Part shown: in pieces, positions 34,761 to 43,492 of the stretch
How positions within the stretch are numbered: position 1 is the first letter of the stretch
Layout of the letters: the number at the start of each line of letters is the position of its first letter
Assembly: GCA_947496705.1 (NCBI GenBank)
Contig: CANMDW010000003.1
Location: 153,622 to 217,621, forward strand
From: an uncultured Aquimarina sp.
GTDB lineage: Bacteria > Bacteroidota > Bacteroidia > Flavobacteriales > Flavobacteriaceae
Direction of reading: 5' to 3'
DNA length: 64,000 nucleotides
Notes under the pieces: generated by a model
Seen by the model: only the letters and a program-made list of their open reading frames with translations
Databases searched by the model: none
What the model was told of the DNA's origin: nothing
Made by a program: the position numbers and the translations under genes

Positions 34761-36281
34761 ATGCCTATGATGTCAGATACTTCATGTAATCTAGCTTCTC
34801 TAGATCCGTATGTGCCTTCTGCCGAAAGCCCGTGGAATGTACAAAGAGTGCACCATTTGTATCGCAGGATTGGTTTTGGAGCCTCAAAAGCTGAGGTTTT
34901 GGCTGCTTTATCCCAAAATCCCGGTACATTGGTCGACAATCTTATCAATGAAGCCCTGGCGCTAGCTCCTACTGTTTTACCTATATGGAATAACTGGAAC
35001 AGAGATCAGTTTGAAGCCGCCGAGGAAGCCAACCCTGATAATGACACCGGTTTTTACCGACGAGAAGGAAAAAACTTAATGATCGGTGATTTGATACAAA
35101 ACAAAGTACGGGATCGCCTTACGCTGTTTTGGAGTAATCATTTTGTAACCGAAGACGATACCTATAGAAGCCCGGCTTATCAATTACAATATTATAACTT
35201 ACTGCAATTTCATGCTTTGGGAAATTTTAGGGATTTTGTATACGATATCGGTATCTCTAATGCCATGCTGGTATATCTTAATGGTGATGAGAATATAAAA
35301 GACCGACCCAATGAAAATTACGCCCGGGAGTTATACGAGCTTTTTACCCTTGGGGTCGATAATGGATATACCGAAGATGATATCCAGGAAACTGCAAAGG
35401 CACTAACCGGTTATGTTGAAACCAATGATATCTCATGGGGAGATATTGTTTTTAACCCTGCACAATTCAGTAATGACTCTAAAACCATTTTTGGGCAAAC
35501 CGGAAACCTGGGGTATGATGATGTGATCAACACTTTATTTCAGCAGCGAAGTGGCCAGGTAGCCACTTTTATTTGCGCCAAGCTGTATGCATATTTTGTG
35601 AGTCCTACCTGTAACGAAGCTATTGTTGCACAAATGGCACAAACATTTATTAGCAGTGGTTATAATATTGCTACCGTGCTGAGTCAGCTTTTTAAAAGTG
35701 AGCACTTTTTTAATATCGAAGCCATAGGAGCCATTATCAAAAGCCCGTGTGATTTGCTCATATGTTTTTATAATGAATTAGGATTTACCCTGGGCACTAC
35801 AGATGTTAATGATTATATCAGAGGTACTGTTCGTATACTGGGACAAGATGTGCTTAATCCAATAGATGTTGAAGGCTGGCAGATGGATGAATATTGGATA
35901 AGCCCCGATCTGTTAATTGGTCGCTGGGAAAGTGTGCGATTTATTGTAAACCGCGCACAGGCAGCAAACACACAACAATTCAGGGATTTTATTGTAGGAT
36001 TACCAATCGGCACTGCTGCCGATGGAAATCTTCAGCCCACCCTTAGTGGTCCGGATGTAGAAATTGTGGTAAGAGCCATTGTAAACTACTTCTTCCCCAG
36101 AGGAATTGAAGATGATGTGATTTTCAATGAAATTTTGGGCGTTTTTAAGGATATCTTTCCTCCTACCTATTATGAAATTGGAGGAAGTCCAACCTGGGAC
36201 CTTAGCTTTAATGAGGTATCAGAGCAATTTATTGCGCTCTTAGATTTCATTGTAGATATCCCCGAATTTCAACTTAAATAA
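34761..36281 (+). CDS. DUF1800 domain protein
   Basis: A 506-residue protein of the DUF1800 family. The N-terminus has HHLYRRIGFGASKAEVLAAL, then LTLFWSNHFVTEDDTYRSPA and NENYARELYELFTLGVDNGY, all typical of the family. DUF1800 proteins are usually encoded directly beside a DUF1501 partner, as here with a 7-base gap, and are suspected envelope or secretion-related proteins of unknown activity. No clear signal peptide is seen in this copy. Confidence 0.88.
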   Translation: MPMMSDTSCNLASLDPYVPSAESPWNVQRVHHLYRRIGFGASKAEVLAALSQNPGTLVDNLINEALALAPTVLPIWNNWNRDQFEAAEEANPDNDTGFYRREGKNLMIGDLIQNKVRDRLTLFWSNHFVTEDDTYRSPAYQLQYYNLLQFHALGNFRDFVYDIGISNAMLVYLNGDENIKDRPNENYARELYELFTLGVDNGYTEDDIQETAKALTGYVETNDISWGDIVFNPAQFSNDSKTIFGQTGNLGYDDVINTLFQQRSGQVATFICAKLYAYFVSPTCNEAIVAQMAQTFISSGYNIATVLSQLFKSEHFFNIEAIGAIIKSPCDLLICFYNELGFTLGTTDVNDYIRGTVRILGQDVLNPIDVEGWQMDEYWISPDLLIGRWESVRFIVNRAQAANTQQFRDFIVGLPIGTAADGNLQPTLSGPDVEIVVRAIVNYFFPRGIEDDVIFNEILGVFKDIFPPTYYEIGGSPTWDLSFNEVSEQFIALLDFIVDIPEFQLK

Positions 36282-36288
36282 GACTATC

Positions 36289-37914
36289 ATGTGCGAAACA
36301 AATTACAATAATCATATAAAAGCAACTAAAGAAGGTTCCTGTAATACCGACGATCATAAAAAATGGAATAGAAGATCTTTTCTTCAAGCCCTGGGAATTG
36401 TTGGTGGGGGATCAATGATGCTGGCCAATACACCACTTTCGGTATCACGCCCTTCTCCCCTGTCTATCGCGTTGAGCCAGGCAGAAAATGACAATATTTT
36501 AATTATCTGTAGATTACAAGGAGGTAATGACGGGTTTAACACGGTTATTCCTGTGTATGACTATGATATCTATGCCAATGCCAGACCATTGATACGAATA
36601 CCACCCAGTGAATTTATTACCCTCAATGATGAATTTGCCATGCCAAAGCCCATGAATAAACTCGAAAGCGTTTGGGGTGATGGTCAAATGCGAGTAGTGC
36701 ATGGAGTTGGCTATGAGGATTCTTCCTTATCCCATTTTAAAGGATCAGATATTTATGCCAATACCAATCTGGTTGAAGAAGACCGTACCGGTTTTATGGG
36801 GCGTTATTTTCAGGAGATTTATCCCGATTATTTCTTTAATCCTCCTGCCAGTCCTCCTTCTATTCAGATCGGTAGTATCGGAAACCTTATTTTTAAAGGT
36901 CCCGAAAATGATTTTTCTTTTGCCGTTTCAAATCCCGAAAGATTACTTCAAATTATAGAAAATGAAACCTTCTATAACCTCGATGGGTTGGAAAATTGTA
37001 CCTATGACGATAAGTTGAAGTTCTTAAGAGAAGCTACCAACACCACTTTCAATTATGCAGATGTGATTAGCGCTGCTTATGACAGATCTGGCCCGAATGA
37101 TTTTGCAGGCTATCTTGATGATAGCCTCGGAAAACAGTTTAGTATTATTTCCAGACTAATCAAAGGAAATCTGGGCACCAAGGTATATTTGGTCACTTTA
37201 GGAGGATTCGACACTCATAATAACCAACCACAAAGGCATCAACAGCTTTTAAATTCGTTCTCTGAAGCTGTAAGTACTTTTTACCAGGACTTAACTGCAG
37301 CCGGTTGGGATGATAAAGTGCTTACCATGACCATATCAGAGTTTGGAAGAAGATTCAGAGAAAATGGCTCGCTGGGAACCGATCACGGTACTGCTGCACC
37401 TACCATGTTTTTTGGATCGGCCCTTAACGGAAATGGTTTTGCAGGAGAACACCCTGATTTATCAAATCTTACCCGTGGTGGTAATGTATTTAATACTACC
37501 GATTTCAGGCAAGTGTATGCCACTGTGATGAAAGACTGGATGTGTATCGATCAAAATCTGGTAGGACAAGTACTCCTCGAAGGAGCTCCCCTAGAATCTT
37601 TGGACCTAGGATTTAACTGTACTGGTACCACCGTTAGACCAACAGACGACGAGGCGATTACTCATGTTCCTACATATAGTGATAGCCAGACATTTATTAA
37701 CATTGTTACTCCTCAAACCACTCATATAGATGTGGCTTTGTATAATGTAATTGGCCAAAAAGTAGCTACCTTAAGTAATGATATGCTCGTAGAAGGTGTG
37801 CAACTTACCATCAATGTAAAAGAAGCTGCCAAAACCAGATTAAGCACCGGACCTTATGTGTACCAGATTCAGACCAATAATGGTAACTATAGTAAATCTA
37901 TCGTGATTTCTTAG
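36289..37914 (+). CDS. DUF1501 protein with Tat-type leader and T9SS C-terminal signal
   Basis: A 541-residue DUF1501 protein (sulfatase/alkaline-phosphatase-like fold). A twin-arginine-like leader NRRSFLQALGIVGGG lies near residue 27. Core motifs are LIICRLQGGNDGFNTVIPVY, VTLGGFDTHNNQP and GTDHGTAAPTMFFG. The last 90 residues form a type IX secretion sorting domain (DVALYNVIGQKVATL, ending YQIQTNNGNYSKSIVIS). It is therefore probably exported to the cell surface. It is paired with the DUF1800 gene. Confidence 0.88.
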   Translation: MCETNYNNHIKATKEGSCNTDDHKKWNRRSFLQALGIVGGGSMMLANTPLSVSRPSPLSIALSQAENDNILIICRLQGGNDGFNTVIPVYDYDIYANARPLIRIPPSEFITLNDEFAMPKPMNKLESVWGDGQMRVVHGVGYEDSSLSHFKGSDIYANTNLVEEDRTGFMGRYFQEIYPDYFFNPPASPPSIQIGSIGNLIFKGPENDFSFAVSNPERLLQIIENETFYNLDGLENCTYDDKLKFLREATNTTFNYADVISAAYDRSGPNDFAGYLDDSLGKQFSIISRLIKGNLGTKVYLVTLGGFDTHNNQPQRHQQLLNSFSEAVSTFYQDLTAAGWDDKVLTMTISEFGRRFRENGSLGTDHGTAAPTMFFGSALNGNGFAGEHPDLSNLTRGGNVFNTTDFRQVYATVMKDWMCIDQNLVGQVLLEGAPLESLDLGFNCTGTTVRPTDDEAITHVPTYSDSQTFINIVTPQTTHIDVALYNVIGQKVATLSNDMLVEGVQLTINVKEAAKTRLSTGPYVYQIQTNNGNYSKSIVIS

Positions 37915-37952
37915 TTTTAATAGTATTTACATATAAACGCACAAAGATAATT

Positions 37953-37980
37953 ACACCTGCTACTTTAAGCAGGTGTTTTT
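37953..37980 (+). terminator. Terminator of the DUF1800/DUF1501 unit
   Basis: ACACCTGCT and AGCAGGTGT form a perfect 9-bp stem with a 6-base loop, then TTTTT. Confidence 0.85.
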
Positions 37981-38070
37981 ATATGAGCTGAAAATGAATA
38001 ATTTTCAGGAAATAGGGTTTTTAAACATACGCTTACCATAAACAGCAAAAAAATTACCGAAGGAGGTGTA

Positions 38071-38275
38071 CGATGACAAGAAGGTTTCAATGACCATTGA
38101 AAGCCGTTGCACGATGACGAGAAGGTTTCAATGACCATTGAAAGCCATTGCACGATGACGAGAGCGTTTCAATGACCATTGAAAGCCATTGCACGATGAC
38201 GAGAACGTTTCAATGACCATTGAAAGCCGTTGCACAATGACGAGAGCGTTTCAATGACCATTGAAAGCCGTTGCA
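38071..38275. repeat. 41-bp tandem repeat array, five copies
   Basis: Five head-to-tail units of exactly 41 bp begin at 38071, 38112, 38153, 38194 and 38235; a sixth starts at 38276 and decays after about 10 bases. Each holds the palindrome TTTCAATG-AC-CATTGAAA. Units differ at only a few positions: G/A in GCC(G/A)TTGCA, GA(A/G)(G/C)G, and C(G/A)ATGA. There are no unique spacers, so it is a minisatellite, not a CRISPR array. Confidence 0.95.
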
Positions 38276-38336
38276 CAATGACAGGAATGTTCTATATAAC
38301 GTAACTCGGTTTAATATATTGACAATAAGCTTTAAT

Positions 38337-38383
38337 CTAAAGAATTCCTCGAGGCCTGCCCGAATCGGCCAGACAGGATATGG
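38337..38383 (+). repeat. Dispersed GC-rich palindromic repeat, copy D
   Basis: CTAAAGAATTCCTCGAG (38337-38353) is identical to the reverse complement of 3592-3608, and an imperfect CCTG...CAGG palindrome follows. It lies between the tandem array and metG. Confidence 0.75.
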
Positions 38384-38467
38384 GGGAATGCTATTGATTA
38401 AATCTATGCTTCATTCAATACTTAAAAGTCTTTCGGTATTGGCTCTAGTAGTCTTGATTCTAATTAT

Positions 38468-38475
38468 TACCTTTG
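38468..38475 (+). promoter_or_regulatory. -7 box of metG
   Basis: TACCTTTG fits TAnnTTTG. It would start transcription about 14 bases before the ATG at 38496, ruling out the longer in-frame extension to 38271. Confidence 0.5.
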
Positions 38476-38495
38476 TGCCTTATTTTTTCAGCATT

Positions 38496-40550
38496 ATGAG
38501 TACAGAGGGAAGATACACCATTACAGCAGCATTACCGTATACCAATGGGCCTATTCACATAGGGCATCTGGCAGGAGTTTATGTGCCCGCCGATATTTAT
38601 TCACGTTACCTAAGAATAACCGGCAATGATGTTGCCTTTATTTGTGGTAGCGATGAGCATGGTGCTGCCATCCCAATGCGTGCCAGAAAAGAAGGGGTTT
38701 CGCCACAGGTGATCATAGACAAATATCATACGATCATCAAAAAGTCTTTTGAGGATTTCGGAATTTCTTTTGACAACTACTCCAGAACCTCTGCCCCTAT
38801 TCATCATCAAACCGCTTCAGAATTTTTTAAAAAACTGTATGATGACGGCAAGTTTATAGAAGAAACATCAGAACAATTGTATGATCCCGAAGCCGAACAG
38901 TTTTTGGCAGATCGATTTGTGGTGGGCACTTGCCCAAGATGTGGTCACGAAGAAGCCTATGGCGATCAATGTGAGAAATGCGGTAGTTCTTTGAATGCTA
39001 CAGACCTTATCAATCCAAAATCTACTATTTCGGGTGCAGAACCGATCCTGAAACAAACCAAACACTGGTTCTTACCCCTGGATCAATACGAAAACTTTTT
39101 AAGAGAATGGGTCTTGATTGGCCATAAAAAAGATTGGAAAACCAATGTATACGGTCAGATCAAATCCTGGGTAGATGACGGATTGCGTCCACGTGCCGTG
39201 ACTCGTGATTTGGATTGGGGAATACCCGTACCAATAGATGGTGCCGAAGGAAAAGTATTGTATGTATGGTTTGATGCCCCTATTGGGTATATTTCCTCTA
39301 CCAAAGAATGGGCAGCCCGGGAAGGAAAAGATTGGAAACCCTATTGGAAAGACAAGAGTACCAAATTGGTTCATTTTATCGGAAAAGACAATATTGTTTT
39401 TCATTGTATCATCTTTCCGAGTATGTTAAAAGCCGAAGGAAGTTATATCTTACCCCAAAATGTTCCGGCGAATGAATTCCTGAACCTTGAAGGGAATAAA
39501 TTATCTACTTCTAAAAACTGGGCAGTTTGGCTGCATGAGTATCTCGAAGAGTTTCCTGATCAACAGGATGTATTACGCTATGTATTAACTGCCAATGCTC
39601 CCGAAACCAAAGACAACGACTTTACCTGGAAAGATTACCAGGCACGTAATAATAATGAACTGGTGGCTATCTTCGGAAACTTTATCAACCGGATAGTCGT
39701 ATTGACCAATAAATATTATGATGGTGTAGTACCCGATCCCGGTACTTTCTCTGAAGTTGACGAACAAACCCTGACCGAACTTAAAGCCTACCCAGCCGTT
39801 ATCTCAAGTTCTATAGAACGGTACCGTTTTAGAGAAGCCAGCCAGGAATTAATGAATGTAGCACGCCTGGGAAATAAATACCTGGCAGATGAAGAGCCCT
39901 GGAAAACGATCAAGACCGACAAAGAACGTACCAAAACAGTGATGTATGTTGCTTTGCAAATTGCTTCGGCTTTAGCTACGCTATCAGAACCATTTTTGCC
40001 ATTTACGAGTGCCAAATTAAGAGGAATTCTTAATCACCCTGGTTTAAATTGGTCTGAAATATCTTCTGAAGAAGTATTACTGCCTTCTGGTCACCAGATC
40101 GAAAAAGGAGAATTGTTATTCTCTAAAATCGAAGATGCCGACATCCGGAAACAACTAGACAAGCTGGAAGCTACCAAAAAAGCCAACGAAACCGAAAATA
40201 AAATTGTAGAACCACAAAAAGACACGGCTACGTTCGAGGATTTTACCAAGCTGGATATTCGGGTAGGTACTATTATCGAAGCCGAGAAAATGCCAAAAGC
40301 CAAAAAACTTTTAGTGCTTAAAGTAGATACCGGAATCAATACCAGAACGATCGTTTCAGGTATTGCCGAATACTTTACTCCAGAAGAAGTGATAGGCAAA
40401 AAGGTAACTGTATTGGTAAATCTTGCACCAAGAAAACTACGTGGTGTAGAAAGTGAAGGCATGATCTTAATGACCGAAACTCCCGAAGGGAAACTAGTGT
40501 TTTTGAATCCCGATGAGGATGGGGTGAGTTCTGGAGCGGTTGTGAGTTAA
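38496..40550 (+). CDS. metG: Methionyl-tRNA synthetase
   Basis: A 684-residue class I synthetase that charges tRNA-Met. Signatures are [20 protein letters not shown] (HIGH motif), a four-cysteine zinc knuckle ([17 protein letters not shown]), the KMSKS-like [11 protein letters not shown] and a C-terminal tRNA-binding (Trbp111-type) domain beginning [17 protein letters not shown]. The ATG at 38496 is the true start; the open frame upstream is intergenic and includes repeat sequence. Confidence 0.96.
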   Translation: MSTEGRYTITAALPYTNGPIHIGHLAGVYVPADIYSRYLRITGNDVAFICGSDEHGAAIPMRARKEGVSPQVIIDKYHTIIKKSFEDFGISFDNYSRTSAPIHHQTASEFFKKLYDDGKFIEETSEQLYDPEAEQFLADRFVVGTCPRCGHEEAYGDQCEKCGSSLNATDLINPKSTISGAEPILKQTKHWFLPLDQYENFLREWVLIGHKKDWKTNVYGQIKSWVDDGLRPRAVTRDLDWGIPVPIDGAEGKVLYVWFDAPIGYISSTKEWAAREGKDWKPYWKDKSTKLVHFIGKDNIVFHCIIFPSMLKAEGSYILPQNVPANEFLNLEGNKLSTSKNWAVWLHEYLEEFPDQQDVLRYVLTANAPETKDNDFTWKDYQARNNNELVAIFGNFINRIVVLTNKYYDGVVPDPGTFSEVDEQTLTELKAYPAVISSSIERYRFREASQELMNVARLGNKYLADEEPWKTIKTDKERTKTVMYVALQIASALATLSEPFLPFTSAKLRGILNHPGLNWSEISSEEVLLPSGHQIEKGELLFSKIEDADIRKQLDKLEATKKANETENKIVEPQKDTATFEDFTKLDIRVGTIIEAEKMPKAKKLLVLKVDTGINTRTIVSGIAEYFTPEEVIGKKVTVLVNLAPRKLRGVESEGMILMTETPEGKLVFLNPDEDGVSSGAVVS

Positions 40551-40573
40551 ATAGTTATTCTTAACTTTACTAA

Positions 40574-40840
40574 ATGTACTATAGAAGAAAAATAATTCTT
40601 TCATTATTACAAGTTTTTGATAATAAACTTGATAAAATACAATTGCAAAAGCTTTTGTTTTTATTCAGTCGCTATAATATTGAAAAAAAGACATATGATT
40701 TTGTACCTTATAAATATGGGTGTTATTCTTTTCAAGCAAATCAGGATTTATTAACTCTTAAAAAATATACTTGGATTGAGATTGATTTGAAATCAAGAAA
40801 AGATGATTTTCGACCTGAAAGCCATTCCCCCAAAAATTAA
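40574..40840 (+). pseudogene. Truncated Panacea/SocA-like remnant
   Basis: An 88-residue open frame. Residues 1-70 resemble the N-terminus of larger Panacea-like (DUF4065-related) proteins (RRKIILSLLQVFDNKLDKIQ, FVPYKYGCYSFQANQDLLTL). The last 15 residues are unlike the family and the frame stops, with the rest of the protein absent before the next gene at 40869. It is also much more AT-rich than metG. I read it as a 3'-truncated remnant, possibly of a defence or toxin-antitoxin gene. Confidence 0.5.
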
Positions 40841-40868
40841 AAGTCAGCTAAGCTTAGACTTCTAACTC

Positions 40869-41771
40869 ATGCTCAAAATAGCGCATCATCCGATCTATAC
40901 ACATCCTTTGCCCGAAGGGCATCGGTTCCCGATGATCAAATATGAGCTATTACCAAAGCAACTTATACATGAGGGTACTTGTATCGAAGAAAATTTCTTT
41001 ACACCCCAAATTCCTAACAATAGCCATATTCTGGCTGTTCATACCAAAGAATATTATAACAGTCTTATAGACCTTTCTTTAGATCCAAAAGTAGCCCGAA
41101 AAATTGGTTTTCCCCTATCAAAGGAGCTGGTCGATCGAGAAGTAATCATTGCCGATGGTACCATCAAGGCTTCAAAATATGCGTTAAAACACGGTGTTGC
41201 CATGAACATTGCCGGGGGTACTCACCATGCTTACACCGATCACGGCGAAGCGTTTTGCTTACTTAATGATCAGGCTATAGGAGCACGATATCTTTTATAT
41301 AAGGGTTTCGTTAAAAAAGTACTGATTGTAGATCTGGATGTACATCAGGGTAACGGGACCGCTGAGATTTTTAAAAATGATACCGCAGTATTTACCTTCT
41401 CGATGCATGGTGCCAACAACTACCCTTTTAAGAAAGAAACATCAGACCTGGATATAGAACTCCCTAATCAAATTGACGACCAAGAGTACTTAAAGATTCT
41501 AAAAAACACCCTTCCGAAGCTTATACAGGATCATAAGCCCGATTTTATTTATTATTTATGTGGTGTAGACATACTTTCTACAGATAAATTAGGGAAATTA
41601 GGATGTACAGTGTCTGGTTGTAAAGAACGAGACCGATTTGTACTGCAAGTCTGTAAAGATGTTGATATTCCGGTAATGTGTTCTATGGGCGGGGGCTATT
41701 CTCCTGATATCAAAACTATTATTGAAGCGCATGCCAACACCTTCAGACTAGCACAGCATATTTTCTTTTAA
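40869..41771 (+). CDS. Histone deacetylase-family (acetoin utilisation-like) hydrolase
   Basis: A 300-residue zinc-dependent amidohydrolase of the HDAC/AcuC superfamily. Metal and catalytic motifs are intact: GGTHHAYTDHGEAFCLLND (double His), LIVDLDVHQGNGTAEIF (Asp and His ligands), YLCGVDILSTDKLGKL (Asp) and SMGGGYS. In bacteria these enzymes remove acyl groups from proteins, polyamines or other amines; the substrate is not predictable. It is not obviously in an operon. Confidence 0.9.
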   Translation: MLKIAHHPIYTHPLPEGHRFPMIKYELLPKQLIHEGTCIEENFFTPQIPNNSHILAVHTKEYYNSLIDLSLDPKVARKIGFPLSKELVDREVIIADGTIKASKYALKHGVAMNIAGGTHHAYTDHGEAFCLLNDQAIGARYLLYKGFVKKVLIVDLDVHQGNGTAEIFKNDTAVFTFSMHGANNYPFKKETSDLDIELPNQIDDQEYLKILKNTLPKLIQDHKPDFIYYLCGVDILSTDKLGKLGCTVSGCKERDRFVLQVCKDVDIPVMCSMGGGYSPDIKTIIEAHANTFRLAQHIFF

Positions 41772-41781
41772 CACTTAGCCA

Positions 41782-41810
41782 TTTGTAAACGGATATTTAT
41801 TGTATCTTTC
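41782..41810 (+). promoter_or_regulatory. Possible promoter of the DUF6265 gene
   Basis: TTTG (41782-41785), a 17-base spacer and TATCTTTC (41803-41810) fit the Bacteroidota promoter with one mismatch in the -7 box, 21 bases before the ATG at 41832. Confidence 0.4.
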
Positions 41811-41831
41811 TTAACTCATAAATCAATCATT

Positions 41832-42350
41832 ATGAAGAACTCATTTAGACTTTTATTCTCTCTGTTATTTTTATTGGTTTTTCTCAGTATTTCTGCCCAG
41901 GAGAAAAAATCAAATGTTTTGAAATATACCAAAACCACTGTTTCTCCTAAAGCTTCTTTACAAGATGTTACATGGATCAGCGGGTATTGGCGAGGTGAAG
42001 CCTTTGGTGGTATTACCGAAGAAATCTGGAGTGATCCTTTGGGAAATTCGATGATGTTTTCTTTTAAATTGGTAGCAGATGGTAAAGTTCAATTCTATGA
42101 AGTTGGCGGAATTACAGAACAAAACAATACTTTGTTGTTACAATTAAAACACTTTCACGGGGATTTTAAAGGTTGGGAAGAAAAAGAGGAAACCGTAGAT
42201 TTTAAACTGGTAAAAGTTGAAAAAAACCGAGTGTATTTTGATGAGCTTACTTTTGAAAAAATAAGCGATACTGAAATGAATGTTTATGTAGTGATTAACG
42301 ATAAAGACGAATCGGGCGGCGAAGTCAAATTTAATTACATAAAACAATAG
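41832..42350 (+). CDS. DUF6265 secreted protein
   Basis: A 172-residue protein with a signal peptide (LLFSLLFLLVFLSISAQ) and a DUF6265 beta-barrel-like domain (VTWISGYWRGEAFGGITEEI, LGNSMMFSFKLVADGKVQFY, VYFDELTFEKIS). The family is periplasmic or exported and of unknown function, possibly lipocalin-like. It lies 2 bases before the zinc-ribbon gene, so the two are co-transcribed. Confidence 0.85.
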   Translation: MKNSFRLLFSLLFLLVFLSISAQEKKSNVLKYTKTTVSPKASLQDVTWISGYWRGEAFGGITEEIWSDPLGNSMMFSFKLVADGKVQFYEVGGITEQNNTLLLQLKHFHGDFKGWEEKEETVDFKLVKVEKNRVYFDELTFEKISDTEMNVYVVINDKDESGGEVKFNYIKQ

Positions 42351-42352
42351 CT

Positions 42353-42700
42353 ATGCAAAAAGAATGCCCCGTTTGCGGAGATAAAATTACTGGACGAGCA
42401 GATAAAAAATTCTGTAGTGATTACTGTCGAAACGCCTATAACAATCAATTAAATAAAGACAGCAAAAACCTGGTGCGCAATATTAATAACCTATTACGCA
42501 AAAACTACCGTATCCTGGGGGAGTTAAATCCAAAAGACAAGACCAAGACCACCAAGACGAAGCTCATCGCAAAGGGGTTTGATTTCAATCATTTTACCAG
42601 TATTTATGTTACCAAAACCGGAAACACCTACTATTTTGTGTATGACCATGGGTATTTGCCTCTGGAAAATGATTTTTATGCACTGGTGAAAAGAAACTAA
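42353..42700 (+). CDS. Small zinc-ribbon protein
   Basis: A 115-residue protein with an N-terminal zinc ribbon (CPVCGDKIT at residues 5-8, then FCSDYCRNAYNN), giving a CxxC...CxxxC four-cysteine site. A basic helix (KNLVRNINNLLRKNYRIL) and a C-terminal beta region follow. The ribbon resembles DUF2116-type fingers; the function is unknown. Confidence 0.8.
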   Translation: MQKECPVCGDKITGRADKKFCSDYCRNAYNNQLNKDSKNLVRNINNLLRKNYRILGELNPKDKTKTTKTKLIAKGFDFNHFTSIYVTKTGNTYYFVYDHGYLPLENDFYALVKRN

Positions 42701-42704
42701 AATT

Positions 42705-42724
42705 ACCCGTTGTGCACAACGGGT
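42705..42724. terminator. Palindromic hairpin between convergent genes
   Basis: ACCCGTTGTGCACAACGGGT is a perfect 20-bp palindrome flanked by A/T sequence. It lies between the zinc-ribbon gene and the CBS gene on the opposite strand. Confidence 0.6.
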
Positions 42725-42798
42725 TAAAATTATAAAAAAAGTAAGATATAAGTAAAGACGTTACATCTTGTACTCTGCACTTCAGGCTTTGTACTTAA

Positions 42799-43269
42799 CT
42801 ACTTATCCCTCCAGTTCTGGCTATTCAATTTCAATGCCGCTTTCATCACATCCTTTTGGCTGATTTGCCCTACCAGTTTGCCATCTTCTAGGATCGGAAA
42901 ACGTCTTCTTTTAGTCTGGATAAACTTATTGGCAGCGTCAAAAATATTCAAATTTCCATCGATAGTATCTACATCTTTCACCATAAATTTTTCTACCTTG
43001 GCATCATCAATAGGCATGTTGTAGTACCGGCTTTCGTTTAATTGTTTGATACAATCTCCTTCAGAAATAATACCTAATAACTGATTGTTATCATCTACCA
43101 CCGGCCCACCCGAAATTTTATATTTCACCAGGGTTTCAATAACTTCCATTACAGACTGATTTGGTGTAAACGTAATCAGATCTCTTGTCATATAATCTGA
43201 AACTTTTATCGGAGTCTCATCTTGCTTCTTCGTCTTAGAACGGGCCCCCTGAAAACTAATTATCCCCAT
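42799..43269 (-). CDS. CBS-pair domain protein
   Basis: A 156-residue protein of two CBS motifs: VSDYMTRDLITFTPNQSVME through ISGGPVVDDNNQLLGIISEG, and VEKFMVKDVDTIDGNLNIFD through RRRFPILEDGKLVGQISQKD. CBS pairs bind adenosine nucleotides and act as energy sensors, but here they stand alone with no catalytic partner. The region 43270-43492 upstream shows nothing else clear. Confidence 0.9.
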   Translation of the reverse strand: MGIISFQGARSKTKKQDETPIKVSDYMTRDLITFTPNQSVMEVIETLVKYKISGGPVVDDNNQLLGIISEGDCIKQLNESRYYNMPIDDAKVEKFMVKDVDTIDGNLNIFDAANKFIQTKRRRFPILEDGKLVGQISQKDVMKAALKLNSQNWRDK

Positions 43270-43492
43270 AATACTTTGTGATTTAGTGAATCTTAAATAT
43301 AGTGGTTTTCAATAACTTATTCAAGAAGAAATGTAACTTTTATGCATTCGCTTCACTATTTTGATGTTGCAAAGTGATAACACTATGGGAATACCATAAG
43401 TATTGATTTTACAGGGAAACGAGCATTTTGATTGGCATCAGTTTAATAATTGTGGCTTATTTCTTACCTTTAACCTAAATCTAAATACTCAC

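Noticed and set aside
37965..38153. Minus-strand ORF of repetitive composition
   Set aside because: It is the translation of the terminator and tandem repeat units, not a protein.
38071..38275. CRISPR array
   Set aside because: The repeats are contiguous with no variable spacers, and no cas genes occur in the window; it is a minisatellite.
38271..38495. N-terminal extension of MetG with a hydrophobic segment
   Set aside because: The extension overlaps repeat copy D and a TACCTTTG box, and MetG homologues begin at the ATG at 38496 region.
40869..41771. Chromatin-modifying histone deacetylase
   Set aside because: The fold is HDAC/AcuC-type, but bacterial members act on diverse acylated substrates; histone activity is not implied.
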